This document shows positions 44,481 through 53,718 of a stretch of DNA of 64,000 nucleotides, piece after piece. Under the pieces are notes generated by a model, which saw only the letters and a program-made list of their open reading frames with translations, was not told the DNA's origin and searched no databases. A program made the translations under genes and the position numbers. Origin of the DNA: Alteromonas sp. KUL42 (lineage in GTDB: Bacteria > Pseudomonadota > Gammaproteobacteria > Enterobacterales > Alteromonadaceae). The stretch is taken from positions 1 through 64,000 of the forward strand of contig NZ_BJKK01000012.1 in the NCBI RefSeq assembly GCF_006538325.1, written 5' to 3'. Positions within the stretch are counted from its first letter, which is position 1, and each line of letters begins with the position of its first letter.

Positions 44481-45300
44481 TGTTAAATTCCTCTATAATA
44501 GTTGCCCCATTGTTACTTGCAAAAATAACTGCCTTTTCCGATAAATCGTATTTCTGCATGTAACGAGCAAGGCTTCCAAATGTAGTTGTTTCCACCTTAC
44601 GACCGTGATCGGACAGCGTCACGCCGTCGCTGAACATACTCGCCAAGCCAAGTTTTGCGCGGCTCATGTTGACTTTTTGCGGTGTAAAATATGCTTTTGC
44701 ATTAGCTTTTAGTTGAGCTATATCTGTGGTGGAGTACACCGCAGCATTCAGTACATCTAATGTGTACTCGGTACAGTTTTGTCGTTCACTGTTGAATGGG
44801 TTAGCAACGACTGAATAGCGTGGGTTATGCAACAATTTTGCTTTATCTTCGCTGTACATGCTTATAAGCGCTTGCTGTACAGGAACCGATGGGATAATGA
44901 GGCCTGCTTCGAGCGCATAAGCACTCCAGAAAAAATCTACAGGATAATCGGTAACTAGATGGCTCACGTCTTGTTCATCAGCATCTTGATACAAATTATG
45001 GATAGCATAGCCTTTGGCTGTCTCTCCATTATCAAGCTGTATGCTTGAGTAGATTGCAATAGCAGTGTGCGTGAAGCGAATGCCCTTTGGCATGTCTTCA
45101 ATCGGTCTGCCTCGCCTTGCAATAATGAAAGCACGAGCTCCTTGGCTTGCCGCATACTTTTCTATTTCTTTAGAAAAAATGGCAATGGCTTCTGGTGAAA
45201 ACGAAGGTTTTCCGTGCTGCTGACTACCTGCCAAAGCGTGATTAGCGTTGGCAGTAAGTAGTACCAAAGCCACAGCTATTGAATACAAAAATGGTTTCAT
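44464..45300 (-). CDS. Exported DUF2145-family protein
   Basis: A 278-residue secreted protein with a signal peptide ending in ALA at about residue 24. The body has FTHTAIAIYSS and NCTEYTLDVLNAA, matching the His and Cys segments of DUF2145 proteins, which may be related to papain-like or NlpC/P60 enzymes. The family is uncharacterised, so a peptidase-like activity is only inference. Its last bases overlap the YiaA-like gene start. Confidence 0.7.
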   Translation of the reverse strand: MKPFLYSIAVALVLLTANANHALAGSQQHGKPSFSPEAIAIFSKEIEKYAASQGARAFIIARRGRPIEDMPKGIRFTHTAIAIYSSIQLDNGETAKGYAIHNLYQDADEQDVSHLVTDYPVDFFWSAYALEAGLIIPSVPVQQALISMYSEDKAKLLHNPRYSVVANPFNSERQNCTEYTLDVLNAAVYSTTDIAQLKANAKAYFTPQKVNMSRAKLGLASMFSDGVTLSDHGRKVETTTFGSLARYMQKYDLSEKAVIFASNNGATIIEEFNNADSE

Positions 45301-45474
45301 ACTCTTCCCTGCTTAAATTCTTTCGACTTGCACTGAATAAGAGCCACCTAAAGCGCTCGCTATTTATTATGAAGCGCTAGATGCACAACGCTTCGCTGTA
45401 GCAGTGTTTTACCAAACTATAGCCACTTTTATAGCGTCCAATCGCGCTTCAAAGTTCGAGCAATTAATTAACCG

Positions 45475-45885
45475 TTAGCGTTTAGTTGTGGTAGTAGTTG
45501 TTGTAGTCGTTGTTGTGTTAGTGGTCGCGACGACTTTGTTTGGCGCAGGGTCTGCAGTAATGATCGTTTCGGTAACCACTAACGGCTGGTTATTATTAAC
45601 GGAGGACTGATGACTAGATCCGTGAATACTGTGACTACTCTCGTCAATCACACTTTCAGCAACTGCACTACCTGCCACTACAGCACTGCCGGTTAGTAAC
45701 ACCGGAACAGCGACTACGGCACTCGCTACTGACGCCGTCGTAGCTAAGCCTTCAGATGCAGCAAGCGCGCTATGTTTACTGGCTTTGCCACTGTGGTCGA
45801 TGGAATCATCTGCCATTACAGAATGGGTAAGAAGCGCACTACTTAATAGTGCAGTTAACATCAATGTTGAACGCGAATTTTTCAT
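45475..45885 (-). CDS. Exported low-complexity protein with poly-Thr C-terminus
   Basis: A 136-residue hypothetical exported protein. The signal peptide runs to about residue 25 (SVMA). A Ser/His-rich segment follows, then an Ala/Val-rich hydrophobic stretch (~45-80), a Ser/His-rich segment, and a C-terminal run of about eleven Thr ending KR. The Thr codons are mixed (ACA, ACG, ACT, ACC), so the run is not a simple slipped repeat. I do not recognise the family. A surface or envelope role is possible. Confidence 0.55.
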   Translation of the reverse strand: MKNSRSTLMLTALLSSALLTHSVMADDSIDHSGKASKHSALAASEGLATTASVASAVVAVPVLLTGSAVVAGSAVAESVIDESSHSIHGSSHQSSVNNNQPLVVTETIITADPAPNKVVATTNTTTTTTTTTTTKR

Positions 45886-46016
45886 ATCACTTGCTCCTAG
45901 TATGTAAAGGCGAGATGTGCCTGAACATGTTCTACACTAGAACCAAGAATAAATTTCGTAAACCGCAATCGCTGATGTAGTATTAAATTACACCACAAGT
46001 ATAAATATTTAATACC

Positions 46017-46751
46017 ATGAGCCAAATTAACCTTGTTTACGACACGCTTAAACAATGTTTACGAGAGCAGCGATTTACCTACAAACAGATCGCACAGAAA
46101 CTGAACGTAAGCGAGGCCAGCGTAAAACGAAATTTCTCTTTACAGGCTTTTAGCCTCGATAAACTGGAACAGATTTGTGAATGTCTAAATTTGTCATTAA
46201 GCGACCTTTTTAGCCTGTCGCAAAAGCAGCAGGAAAAAATATCACAGCTGTCTGAGAAGCAAGAAATGGAGCTACTTGCCAATCCCAAACTACTGCTCGC
46301 AGCAGTTTGCGTGCGCGATGGTTGGCGATTCTCGGAAATCATCAAGCACTACGATATTTCTGAGGTAGAGGGCATTAAGCTAATGACAACCTTAGATAAA
46401 CTTAAGCTTATAGAGCTGTTACCGAACAACCGCTACAAGCTACTTATTGCGCAAAACTTTCGCTGGATCCCTGGCGGCCCGCTAGAGAAATTTATGGAAC
46501 AGGAAGTAATGGTAAAGTTTATGGATCCAAAGAAAAACGAGCCATGGATGTTCCGTTTTTATTTGCGCGGCCGCTATTCTCAAACCTCGGTTTCGATTAT
46601 TCAGCGCCGTCTTGAACAACTGCGACAAGAAGCCGCAAAACTCAGCAGCGAAGATAATGCCCTACCAATTGAAGAACGCCAGCACATTGGTCTTTTAATG
46701 GCGATGCGGCCCTGGGAGCCCTCACTTTTTGAAAACATGAAGCGAAAATAA
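46017..46751 (+). CDS. Cro/C1-type HTH transcriptional regulator
   Basis: A 244-residue DNA-binding protein. The N-terminal helix-turn-helix spans about residues 18-60 (YKQIAQKLNVSEASVKRN, then QAFSLDKLEQICECLNL), followed by SLSDLFSLS. The middle and C-terminus form a second domain with RDGWRFSEIIKHYDIS, perhaps a ligand or dimerisation module. Monocistronic, divergent from the poly-Thr gene. Its target is unknown. A repeat copy begins directly after the stop. Confidence 0.75.
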   Translation: MSQINLVYDTLKQCLREQRFTYKQIAQKLNVSEASVKRNFSLQAFSLDKLEQICECLNLSLSDLFSLSQKQQEKISQLSEKQEMELLANPKLLLAAVCVRDGWRFSEIIKHYDISEVEGIKLMTTLDKLKLIELLPNNRYKLLIAQNFRWIPGGPLEKFMEQEVMVKFMDPKKNEPWMFRFYLRGRYSQTSVSIIQRRLEQLRQEAAKLSSEDNALPIEERQHIGLLMAMRPWEPSLFENMKRK

Positions 46752-46769
46752 AAGTACTCTGCCCCCATT
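46752..46769. repeat. Single REP-like unit
   Basis: AAGTACTCTGCCCCCATT matches the units at 43965 and 43989 closely, and it directly follows the HTH regulator stop and touches the permease stop. The spacing of about 2.7 kb from the other copies leaves the three genes between the repeats bracketed. Confidence 0.6.
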
Positions 46770-48270
46770 ATTGGGAGGCACTTTTTGCTTGCATGGCGAC
46801 AGGTACTTTGTTAGAGAGGAGTAGGTAAACAACGCTGGCGATGATTAACCCTACAAACCATGCGTAGGCGTAAAGCGTATCGAAAATAGCCGGCACGCTT
46901 TCTACAAAACCAGCTGCGTGAAGAAAACCGGGGACATTGGGTAAAATGCCAATAATAAGCGCAGTCACACCTGCCATGTTCCAACCGTTGTTCGCGCCAT
47001 ATTCGCCAGAGTGTTGAAATAGCGCATCAATGTTTAACGTCGATTTTCTCAAGATAAAATAGTCGGCGATTAAAATACCCGCGATAGGACCAAGAAGCGC
47101 AGAATATCCCGTGAGCCATGTAAATAAATAGCCCCCCGCGGTTTCAAGCAGCTTCCAAGGGAAGATAGCAACGCCGATACCAGCGGTTATATAGCCGCCC
47201 ATTTTGAAGCTTATTTTCGAAGGCGCTATATTCGAAAAGCCATAGGCTGGAGCTACCATATTGGCGGCTAAGTTTGTGGTTAACGTTGCAAGTGCTAACG
47301 CAGCAAGCGCCAACACTACCCCCATGCCGCCCATTCTACCGGCTAGTGCGACAGGGTCCCATATGGCCTCGCCATAAATGGTGACCGTTGCCGACGTTAC
47401 CGCCACACCGATAAAGGCAAACAGCGCCATAGGTAACGGCAAGCCAAAAGCTTGGCCCAACATTTGGTCTTTTTGTGATTTTGCAAAGCGTGTGAAATCG
47501 GGAATGTTCAACGCCATGGTTGCCCAGAAACCCACCATGGAGGTTAAGCCCGCGAAGAAGGCTGTCCAAAACTGCCCTTCTTTGGCTCCACCTTCCACAA
47601 ATTGAGATGGGGTTGACAACATTTCACCAAACCCACCTGCATTAACGTATGCCCAACCAAGAAGCGCTAAGCCCATTAAGATCAAAAATGGTGCAGCAAA
47701 AGTTTCAAGCCAACGAATAGATTCGGTGCCGTGTTTTATAAAAACCAAGTGCATCGCCCAGAAAGCGAAGAAGCACAGGGTTTGTGTGATATCGATACCT
47801 AAAAATGGTAGTGCCTGCCCCACAAATGCGTCGCCGCTCACGCTATTTAAAATAACGTAAATGGCACTGCCGCCTACCCATGTGTTAATTCCAAACCACC
47901 CACATGCGACAAGCCCACGGGCCAAAGCAGGAATTTTCGCGCCTTTGGTGCCAAATGCGCTGCGTAACAGTACAGGAAAAGGTAATCCGTATTTTGCCCC
48001 TGCGTGTCCAATTAGCATCATTGGTACTAGTACAATAACGTTACCGAGTAATACAGTAATAACAGCTTGATACCAGTTCATACCTTCCGAGACCAATCCT
48101 GCTGAGAGCATGTAAGTGGGTACACACACAACCATGGCAACCCACAGTGCTGCATAGTCTTTCCATCCCCATGTTCTTGCTTCTTGGCTCGTTGGCGCTA
48201 AGTCCTCATTCCACAAATCGCTGTCGTAATGGGCGGGCTTAATCATGGTGTGTTTATTCGAATTATCCAC
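46768..48270 (-). CDS. NCS1-family pyrimidine (uracil/cytosine) permease
   Basis: A 500-residue inner-membrane transporter with about 12 TM helices of the NCS1 nucleobase-cation family. The N-terminus NEDLAPTSQEARTWGWKDYAALW is the family signature, followed by GMNWYQAV, GAKYGLPFPVLLRSAFG and MALNIPDFTRFAK. It lies beyond the rut operon and TonB receptor on the same strand, so it probably imports uracil or thymine in place of RutG (a different, NCS2-type family), which is absent. Substrate is inferred from context. Confidence 0.85.
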   Translation of the reverse strand: MDNSNKHTMIKPAHYDSDLWNEDLAPTSQEARTWGWKDYAALWVAMVVCVPTYMLSAGLVSEGMNWYQAVITVLLGNVIVLVPMMLIGHAGAKYGLPFPVLLRSAFGTKGAKIPALARGLVACGWFGINTWVGGSAIYVILNSVSGDAFVGQALPFLGIDITQTLCFFAFWAMHLVFIKHGTESIRWLETFAAPFLILMGLALLGWAYVNAGGFGEMLSTPSQFVEGGAKEGQFWTAFFAGLTSMVGFWATMALNIPDFTRFAKSQKDQMLGQAFGLPLPMALFAFIGVAVTSATVTIYGEAIWDPVALAGRMGGMGVVLALAALALATLTTNLAANMVAPAYGFSNIAPSKISFKMGGYITAGIGVAIFPWKLLETAGGYLFTWLTGYSALLGPIAGILIADYFILRKSTLNIDALFQHSGEYGANNGWNMAGVTALIIGILPNVPGFLHAAGFVESVPAIFDTLYAYAWFVGLIIASVVYLLLSNKVPVAMQAKSASQ

Positions 48271-48527
48271 GATGTTTGTTCCTTTATGGGGTTGTATGTA
48301 TTGCAGTGCATTTTTTTGTGCTTGAAGACGGGTTCTCGCTTTTGCACCTGTTCTTGCACTGGTATATCTATTTCTACCTTTAAAAAAGGCTTGTCTTAAA
48401 TGCTTGTCTTAAACACTTGCTAAAAACGTTGCCTATTTGTCTATGCAGGCAAGTAGAGAAAGTCGAAGCCATAAGACCCCGATTTCCCCATCTATTCACT
48501 TACTTTAAAAAACCAATCATGTATTAA

Positions 48528-50846
48528 CTAGAAGTTTCTTCTAATTGTTACACCATAGGTTCTTGGCTTCGCGTAAGATATTTGAGAAGTACCGTAAAAC
48601 CCTGTCACATCGAAACCGATAAGTTCGTGATCCGAGTCGAACAAGTTATCGACATACGCTGCTACGTGCCATTTGTCTTCACCGTCATCCCACGTTAAAC
48701 GGGCATCTGCAACACTGTATCCATCAATTTCATGGGCAGTATAGTTTCGAGCATTGTGAAATGTCTCTGTTTGATAGCTGGCAGAAAGCTGCGCTGCCAT
48801 ATTTCCTTCAAAGGCATCCCAGTTGTAGCGAAGCATCGCCGATGCTTGGTATTCAGGTGTGAATGGCGGTGTGGTGTCTGCAAAGTAGCCAGAGGCAACT
48901 TCAAGATCTTCCACTACGGCATCGGTATAAGACACATTGAAAAGCACATCTAAACTTTCACTTGGTGTTAAGAACAGCTCTAACTCTAGGCCTTTAAAAC
49001 TGGCTTTTTCATTCGATACAACACCTGCATTATTTACCCAAGAAAAAGATTGGTAATCGCTGTAGTCATAGTAGAAAACGTTAGCATTAAATACCCCATT
49101 GCCTTGCATGAAGCTGTGCTTGAGTCCAGCCTCGTAAGCCGTTAGTTCTTCGGGTTTGTATTGGCTAAAGCCCCCCATCAACGGTGCGTTAAAACTGCCA
49201 GCTTTTACACCGCGGTTTACCCCAACGTAGTAGAGGCTATCACCTACGCTGTATTCCAACTGTAATTTTGCAGACCACAAGTTTTGATCATTGGTATCTT
49301 CTAATGTTTCAAGGGAGGTTGTGGTGGTATCAATTTCAATCATGCGATCATTGGTATTCGTATTTTGGTAAACATTACCAATGAAGTCTTTGTCTTCACG
49401 GGTATAACGCAAACCACCCACTAACACTAAACTGTCTGATAAGCTGTAATCAACCTGCCCAAAAACAGAGTAAGATTCCGTGTCTAGTGACACTAAAGTA
49501 TTGTTCTCCTCGCCACCTAAAAAGAAGGTAGTTGGTGAGCCCGCTAAGCCCTGGCTATAGTCAGTGTCAATGGACAAGTAATACAAGCCAGTTACCCACT
49601 TCATGTCGCCCGTATCACCGGAAAGTCGAAACTCTTGGCTATATTGGTCAATGGTACTATTTGACTGGAAAATAAGTTCAGGCGAAGCAGTTTGGTCAGA
49701 GTCTAAACCTACTGTGCGCTTGAATTGTTTGTAATCCGACATGGCAAAGAAATCAAAAGCGTCAAAGGCGTATTCAAATGTCATCGCTAAACCATGCGAC
49801 TTGATTTTGTTTTGATCATCAAACGCGAAGTCTTTATTGACTAAGCGACCTGAGCCATCTGGGTCGAAGTTTCCATTGAAGTCGCCCCCTTGAACTGGAC
49901 GAAACGGGTCACCATTGAAGTTGCCGTCTACGCACACGCCAGCACGGATCGTGTCACAGCCCATAGGATCATCTGCCGCAAAAATTACATCAATAACGTT
50001 GCCGTTGGCATCTTGAACTTCAGTGGTATTGACCACCTGATAAGGGCCTTCACTTTTTGTTGTGTCAGACCAATTCCCGCTTAACAGTAAAGACCCATCT
50101 TCACCTACATCAAACATCAACTGTGCACGAAAGGCTTTGGTATCATCGTTATACCCGTCTTCACCACCGCCAACTGAGCCTAAGCGCGTATCCGGCGCTG
50201 CGCCGTCTTCATAGATGTTCTTAAGAATTTCACCTTGTTGATTGGTAAACCCAGAAAAGCGCCCGTAAATACCGTCAGCTAATTCACCAGATATAGCGCC
50301 TTCGAAGCGAAATTGGTCGAAACGTGCAGCGGTAAATTCAGCGTATCCCTCAGTTTCAGCGGTGGGCTTTGCCGTTACGGTGTTCACCAAGCCGCCAGTG
50401 GCATTACGTCCGAAAAGTGTTCCTTGTGGGCCTTTTAATATCTCAATTCGCGCCACGTCAAATAGACCAAATGTCTGTGCTTGTGTGCTAGCTAGGTAAC
50501 CGCCATCTACGTACACAGCAACAGGTGCTTCGGCTAAATCTGCATAGTCGTTTTGAACTACACCGCGAATGTTGAAAATGGCACGTTGACCACCGATGTC
50601 ACCAGCTAAAGAAACGCCCGGTGTAAACGCAATAAGCTCGGTACTACTTTCAAGCCCAAGGGCTTCCAACTGCTCTCCTGAAAATGCGGTAACCGCAATA
50701 CCCACATCACTGATATTTTGATTACGCTTTTGTGCGGTAACCTCAATACTTTCCCATACATTTTGTGTAGCGCTCGCCACAGGTGTTAATAGTGCCATTG
50801 TCACTGACATTGCCAGCAAGCACTTCCGTGTTACCAAAGTTTGCAT
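48528..50846 (-). CDS. TonB-dependent receptor of the rut locus
   Basis: A 772-residue outer-membrane receptor. Signal peptide 1-26 (VASA), TonB-box-like SIEVTAQKR, and a plug with NISDVGIAVTAFSGEQL and IEILKGPQGTLFGRNATGG. The barrel is long and ends in RRNF, a Phe C-terminus. It is placed between mmsA and the NCS1 permease, all leftward, so a pyrimidine or nucleoside substrate is likely; alternatively it imports another nitrogen source. No Fur-type box is seen upstream, which agrees with a non-iron role. The 180-base gaps on either side may hold separate promoters. Confidence 0.88.
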   Translation of the reverse strand: MQTLVTRKCLLAMSVTMALLTPVASATQNVWESIEVTAQKRNQNISDVGIAVTAFSGEQLEALGLESSTELIAFTPGVSLAGDIGGQRAIFNIRGVVQNDYADLAEAPVAVYVDGGYLASTQAQTFGLFDVARIEILKGPQGTLFGRNATGGLVNTVTAKPTAETEGYAEFTAARFDQFRFEGAISGELADGIYGRFSGFTNQQGEILKNIYEDGAAPDTRLGSVGGGEDGYNDDTKAFRAQLMFDVGEDGSLLLSGNWSDTTKSEGPYQVVNTTEVQDANGNVIDVIFAADDPMGCDTIRAGVCVDGNFNGDPFRPVQGGDFNGNFDPDGSGRLVNKDFAFDDQNKIKSHGLAMTFEYAFDAFDFFAMSDYKQFKRTVGLDSDQTASPELIFQSNSTIDQYSQEFRLSGDTGDMKWVTGLYYLSIDTDYSQGLAGSPTTFFLGGEENNTLVSLDTESYSVFGQVDYSLSDSLVLVGGLRYTREDKDFIGNVYQNTNTNDRMIEIDTTTTSLETLEDTNDQNLWSAKLQLEYSVGDSLYYVGVNRGVKAGSFNAPLMGGFSQYKPEELTAYEAGLKHSFMQGNGVFNANVFYYDYSDYQSFSWVNNAGVVSNEKASFKGLELELFLTPSESLDVLFNVSYTDAVVEDLEVASGYFADTTPPFTPEYQASAMLRYNWDAFEGNMAAQLSASYQTETFHNARNYTAHEIDGYSVADARLTWDDGEDKWHVAAYVDNLFDSDHELIGFDVTGFYGTSQISYAKPRTYGVTIRRNF

Positions 50847-51031
50847 GTTCTACTCTCATTTATAGTTTTTTTAACAAGCCTTGCGGCGGTGTCGTCCTGA
50901 TTTTTTTAAGAGTAACTCTGTCGATGTGAACAGCTTATCGAAGGCCACTGAGTTGCAAGCCAAAGGCAGGACTGGAGAGAAACTGCCAATGACTTGCGTT
51001 TTAAAATTGTTATAGATGTTTGATAGTGTGC

Positions 51032-52522
51032 TTAGCTAGGAAATGAAAAGCTCACCCCCTCTCTTACACCGCTGGAAGGCCAGCGTTGCGTGATAGTTTT
51101 GCGCTTCGTGTAAAAACGTACGCCATCGGGTCCGTATGCGTGTAAATCACCAAATAACGAGCGTTTCCAGCCACCAAAACTGTGGTAAGACACAGGCACT
51201 GGTAATGGCACATTAATGCCCACCATGCCCACTTGAATATTGTCAGAGAAAAATCGAGCTGCTTCGCCATCGCGGGTAAAGATACACGTACCATTACCAT
51301 ATTCATGATCATCAATAAGCTGCATGGCGTCTTGCATACTTTCTACTCTGATGACCTGTAAAACAGGGCCGAAAATTTCAGCTTGATAGCTGCTCATTTG
51401 TGGCAATACATGGTCAATTAAAGTTGCACCAACAAAGAAGCCATCTTCATAACCTGCTACGGATATCTGGCGTCCATCAACCACAATTTGCGCCCCCTGT
51501 TGTTCTGCGCTTGTGATATAGCCTTCTACTTTGTCTTTGTGCTGCGCGGTGATAACTGGCCCAAAGTCATTACTCGCCTCATCAAACGCCCCCACTTTTA
51601 AACCCAACATGGCAGTTTGAAGTTTATCAACTAGACGATCTGCAACTTCATTGCCAACCGCAACTACCACAGACAACGCCATACAACGCTCACCTGACGA
51701 ACCAAACGCAGCACCAAGTAATTGATTAACTGCATTGTCTACATCGGCATCGGGCATCACTATCGCGTGATTTTTTGCTCCGCCCAATGCTTGGCAACGC
51801 TTTCCTGCTGCATTTGCGCGAGTATAGATATACTCAGCAATTGGCGTAGACCCCACAAAGCTAATTGCTTTCACACGTTCATTGTCCAACAGTGAATCTA
51901 CCGCTTCCTTGTCGCCATTGACTACATTGAAAACACCATCGGGTAAACCAGCTTCTTTTAACAACTTGGCAAGGAATATGGCGCAGCTTGGGTCACGCTC
52001 TGATGGTTTAAGTACAAACGTGTTGCCGCAAACAAGAGCAAGTGGAAACATCCAAAGTGGTACCATGGCGGGAAAGTTAAATGGAGTGATCCCAGCCACA
52101 ACGCCTAAAGGCTGAAACTCACTCCACGAGTCTATCCCCGGGCCAACGTTTTTACTGTGTTCACCTTTTAACAATTGTGGTGCAGCACAGGCAAACTCTA
52201 CGTTCTCAATACCACGCTGTAACTCACCAGCAGCGTCATGACTTATTTTTCCGTGCTCTGCGCCAATAAGCGCAATAATTTCTTCACTGTGAGCTTCTAA
52301 CAGATTTTTAAATGCAAACATAATGCGTGCCCGTTTACTCACGGGTGTATTTCGCCATTCGGGAAAGGCACTTTGCGCACTTATCACAGCGTCATTCACC
52401 GTTTGCGAAGACGCCAGTAAAACCAGCTTTTCCGCTTGTCCTGTGGCAGGGTTATGTACATCTTGCATACGCCCTTTTGGGGTGCATGTTTCACCATTAA
52501 TGAAGTGTCCAACTACTTTCAT
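51032..52522 (-). CDS. mmsA: CoA-acylating (methyl)malonate-semialdehyde dehydrogenase
   Basis: An aldehyde dehydrogenase of about 496 residues, of the MmsA type: oxidises malonate or methylmalonate semialdehyde with NAD+ and CoA to acetyl- or propionyl-CoA. The catalytic Cys lies in SGERCMAL, the NAD-binding segment in AISFVGSTPIAEY, and ALGGAKNHAIVMPDAD is typical. In the rut pathway uracil yields malonic semialdehyde and thymine yields methylmalonic semialdehyde, so it could complete catabolism of both. The frame opens at 52552, within the rutF end; ATG 52522 is the usual start. Confidence 0.9.
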   Translation of the reverse strand: MKVVGHFINGETCTPKGRMQDVHNPATGQAEKLVLLASSQTVNDAVISAQSAFPEWRNTPVSKRARIMFAFKNLLEAHSEEIIALIGAEHGKISHDAAGELQRGIENVEFACAAPQLLKGEHSKNVGPGIDSWSEFQPLGVVAGITPFNFPAMVPLWMFPLALVCGNTFVLKPSERDPSCAIFLAKLLKEAGLPDGVFNVVNGDKEAVDSLLDNERVKAISFVGSTPIAEYIYTRANAAGKRCQALGGAKNHAIVMPDADVDNAVNQLLGAAFGSSGERCMALSVVVAVGNEVADRLVDKLQTAMLGLKVGAFDEASNDFGPVITAQHKDKVEGYITSAEQQGAQIVVDGRQISVAGYEDGFFVGATLIDHVLPQMSSYQAEIFGPVLQVIRVESMQDAMQLIDDHEYGNGTCIFTRDGEAARFFSDNIQVGMVGINVPLPVPVSYHSFGGWKRSLFGDLHAYGPDGVRFYTKRKTITQRWPSSGVREGVSFSFPS

Positions 52523-52539
52523 GCTCGCTTCAATCCTTT

Positions 52540-53070
52540 TTATTTGCTGCAAGCCAAGTCGCGATAACCACGTTGGTAATACAATAGAGCATCGGCCTGT
52601 TCATCTTGCTTAATCCCCACAACCTGACAAAAGATAACATCGTGAGTTGCCACACTTTTTACTTCAGTAATGATGCAGTCAAAGCACACCGCGGCATCGA
52701 CCAATACAGGAGCGCCTGTTACTAGTGTTTCCCATTCTCCACTTTCGAAGCGTTCATTCATTGGGGCTTTCCCACCAAACAAATTAGAAATGGGCTGTTG
52801 CGATGAGGTTAGCGTGTTGATAGCAATACTGGTGCTTTTTGCAAAAGCCTTGTGTACCGACGCGCCTCTATTTAGACATACCAGCAAAGTGGCCGGATTG
52901 TCGCTAACACTGCAAACCGCCGTTGCAGTAAACCCCGCTTTTCCATCTTCGGTTTGCGTAGTAACGACATTCACTGCCGCAGCCAAACTGGCCATGCCTT
53001 GACGATAATCTTCGGGCGATACGGCAGCCACGGTGTCCAATGTTTCTTCATTCAGTGCAAGTAATGACAT
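52540..53070 (-). CDS. rutF: RutF flavin reductase
   Basis: A 176-residue FMN reductase of the flavin-reductase-like domain family that supplies reduced FMN to RutA. The segments AAAVNVVTT, GFTATAVCSVSDNPATLLVC and NRGASVHKAF are characteristic. Located after rutE and before mmsA on the same strand. The long N-terminus (24 residues) is normal for RutF. It ends 17 bases before the mmsA start. Confidence 0.9.
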   Translation of the reverse strand: MSLLALNEETLDTVAAVSPEDYRQGMASLAAAVNVVTTQTEDGKAGFTATAVCSVSDNPATLLVCLNRGASVHKAFAKSTSIAINTLTSSQQPISNLFGGKAPMNERFESGEWETLVTGAPVLVDAAVCFDCIITEVKSVATHDVIFCQVVGIKQDEQADALLYYQRGYRDLACSK

Positions 53071-53098
53071 GCGTAACTCCTTCTCTAATTAATTGGGG

Positions 53099-53689
53099 TT
53101 AGATGATTTGACACGCTTGTTCAAAGCTCAATCTAGGTAAACGCTTATGCACTTTTTCACCATCGCCATAGCCGATATTGAGTAGGAAGTTCACGCGCCA
53201 TGTGCTGTCTGCAAAGAAGGTTTCATTGAGTAGCGTTGGGTTAAAACCCGACATTGCTCCGGCATCTAGCCCTAGCGCACGTGCAGCGCTTATCAAGTAA
53301 GCACCTTGTAGTGAGCTATTGCGCATAGCCGTTTCCAATGCTGCTTCGGGGCTTGAAGTAAACCAACTTTTGGCGTCGGCATACGGGAACAATGTAGGGA
53401 GCTGTTCATAGAATTCTTCGTCGTAAGCCACAATTACCGTACAAGGTGCTGTCATCGTCTGTTCAACATTGCCACTAGACAAACAGGGCTTGAGTTTCTC
53501 TTTTGCTTCCTCGGATGTGATAAAAACGAATCTGGCAGGACTACAATTTGCTGATGTAGAGCCCACTTTTACCAAGTCATATAGTTGCGTTAGTAACTCT
53601 TGTGGTATAGATTTTTCGAGCCACGAGGTATGGGTGTGTGCATCGGTAAAAAGTTGTGCCAGTGCAGTGTCGTGAAGTGGTGTGGTCAT
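53099..53689 (-). CDS. rutE: RutE malonic semialdehyde reductase
   Basis: A 196-residue nitroreductase-family FMN enzyme that reduces malonic semialdehyde to 3-hydroxypropionate. [21 protein letters not shown] near residue 40 and [11 protein letters not shown] near residue 147 match RutE. Begins 29 bases after rutD. Because mmsA is also present, malonic semialdehyde has two possible fates in this organism. Confidence 0.9.
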   Translation of the reverse strand: MTTPLHDTALAQLFTDAHTHTSWLEKSIPQELLTQLYDLVKVGSTSANCSPARFVFITSEEAKEKLKPCLSSGNVEQTMTAPCTVIVAYDEEFYEQLPTLFPYADAKSWFTSSPEAALETAMRNSSLQGAYLISAARALGLDAGAMSGFNPTLLNETFFADSTWRVNFLLNIGYGDGEKVHKRLPRLSFEQACQII

Positions 53690-53718
53690 AATATTTCAAT
53701 TCCAATTCTTGTTAACTT

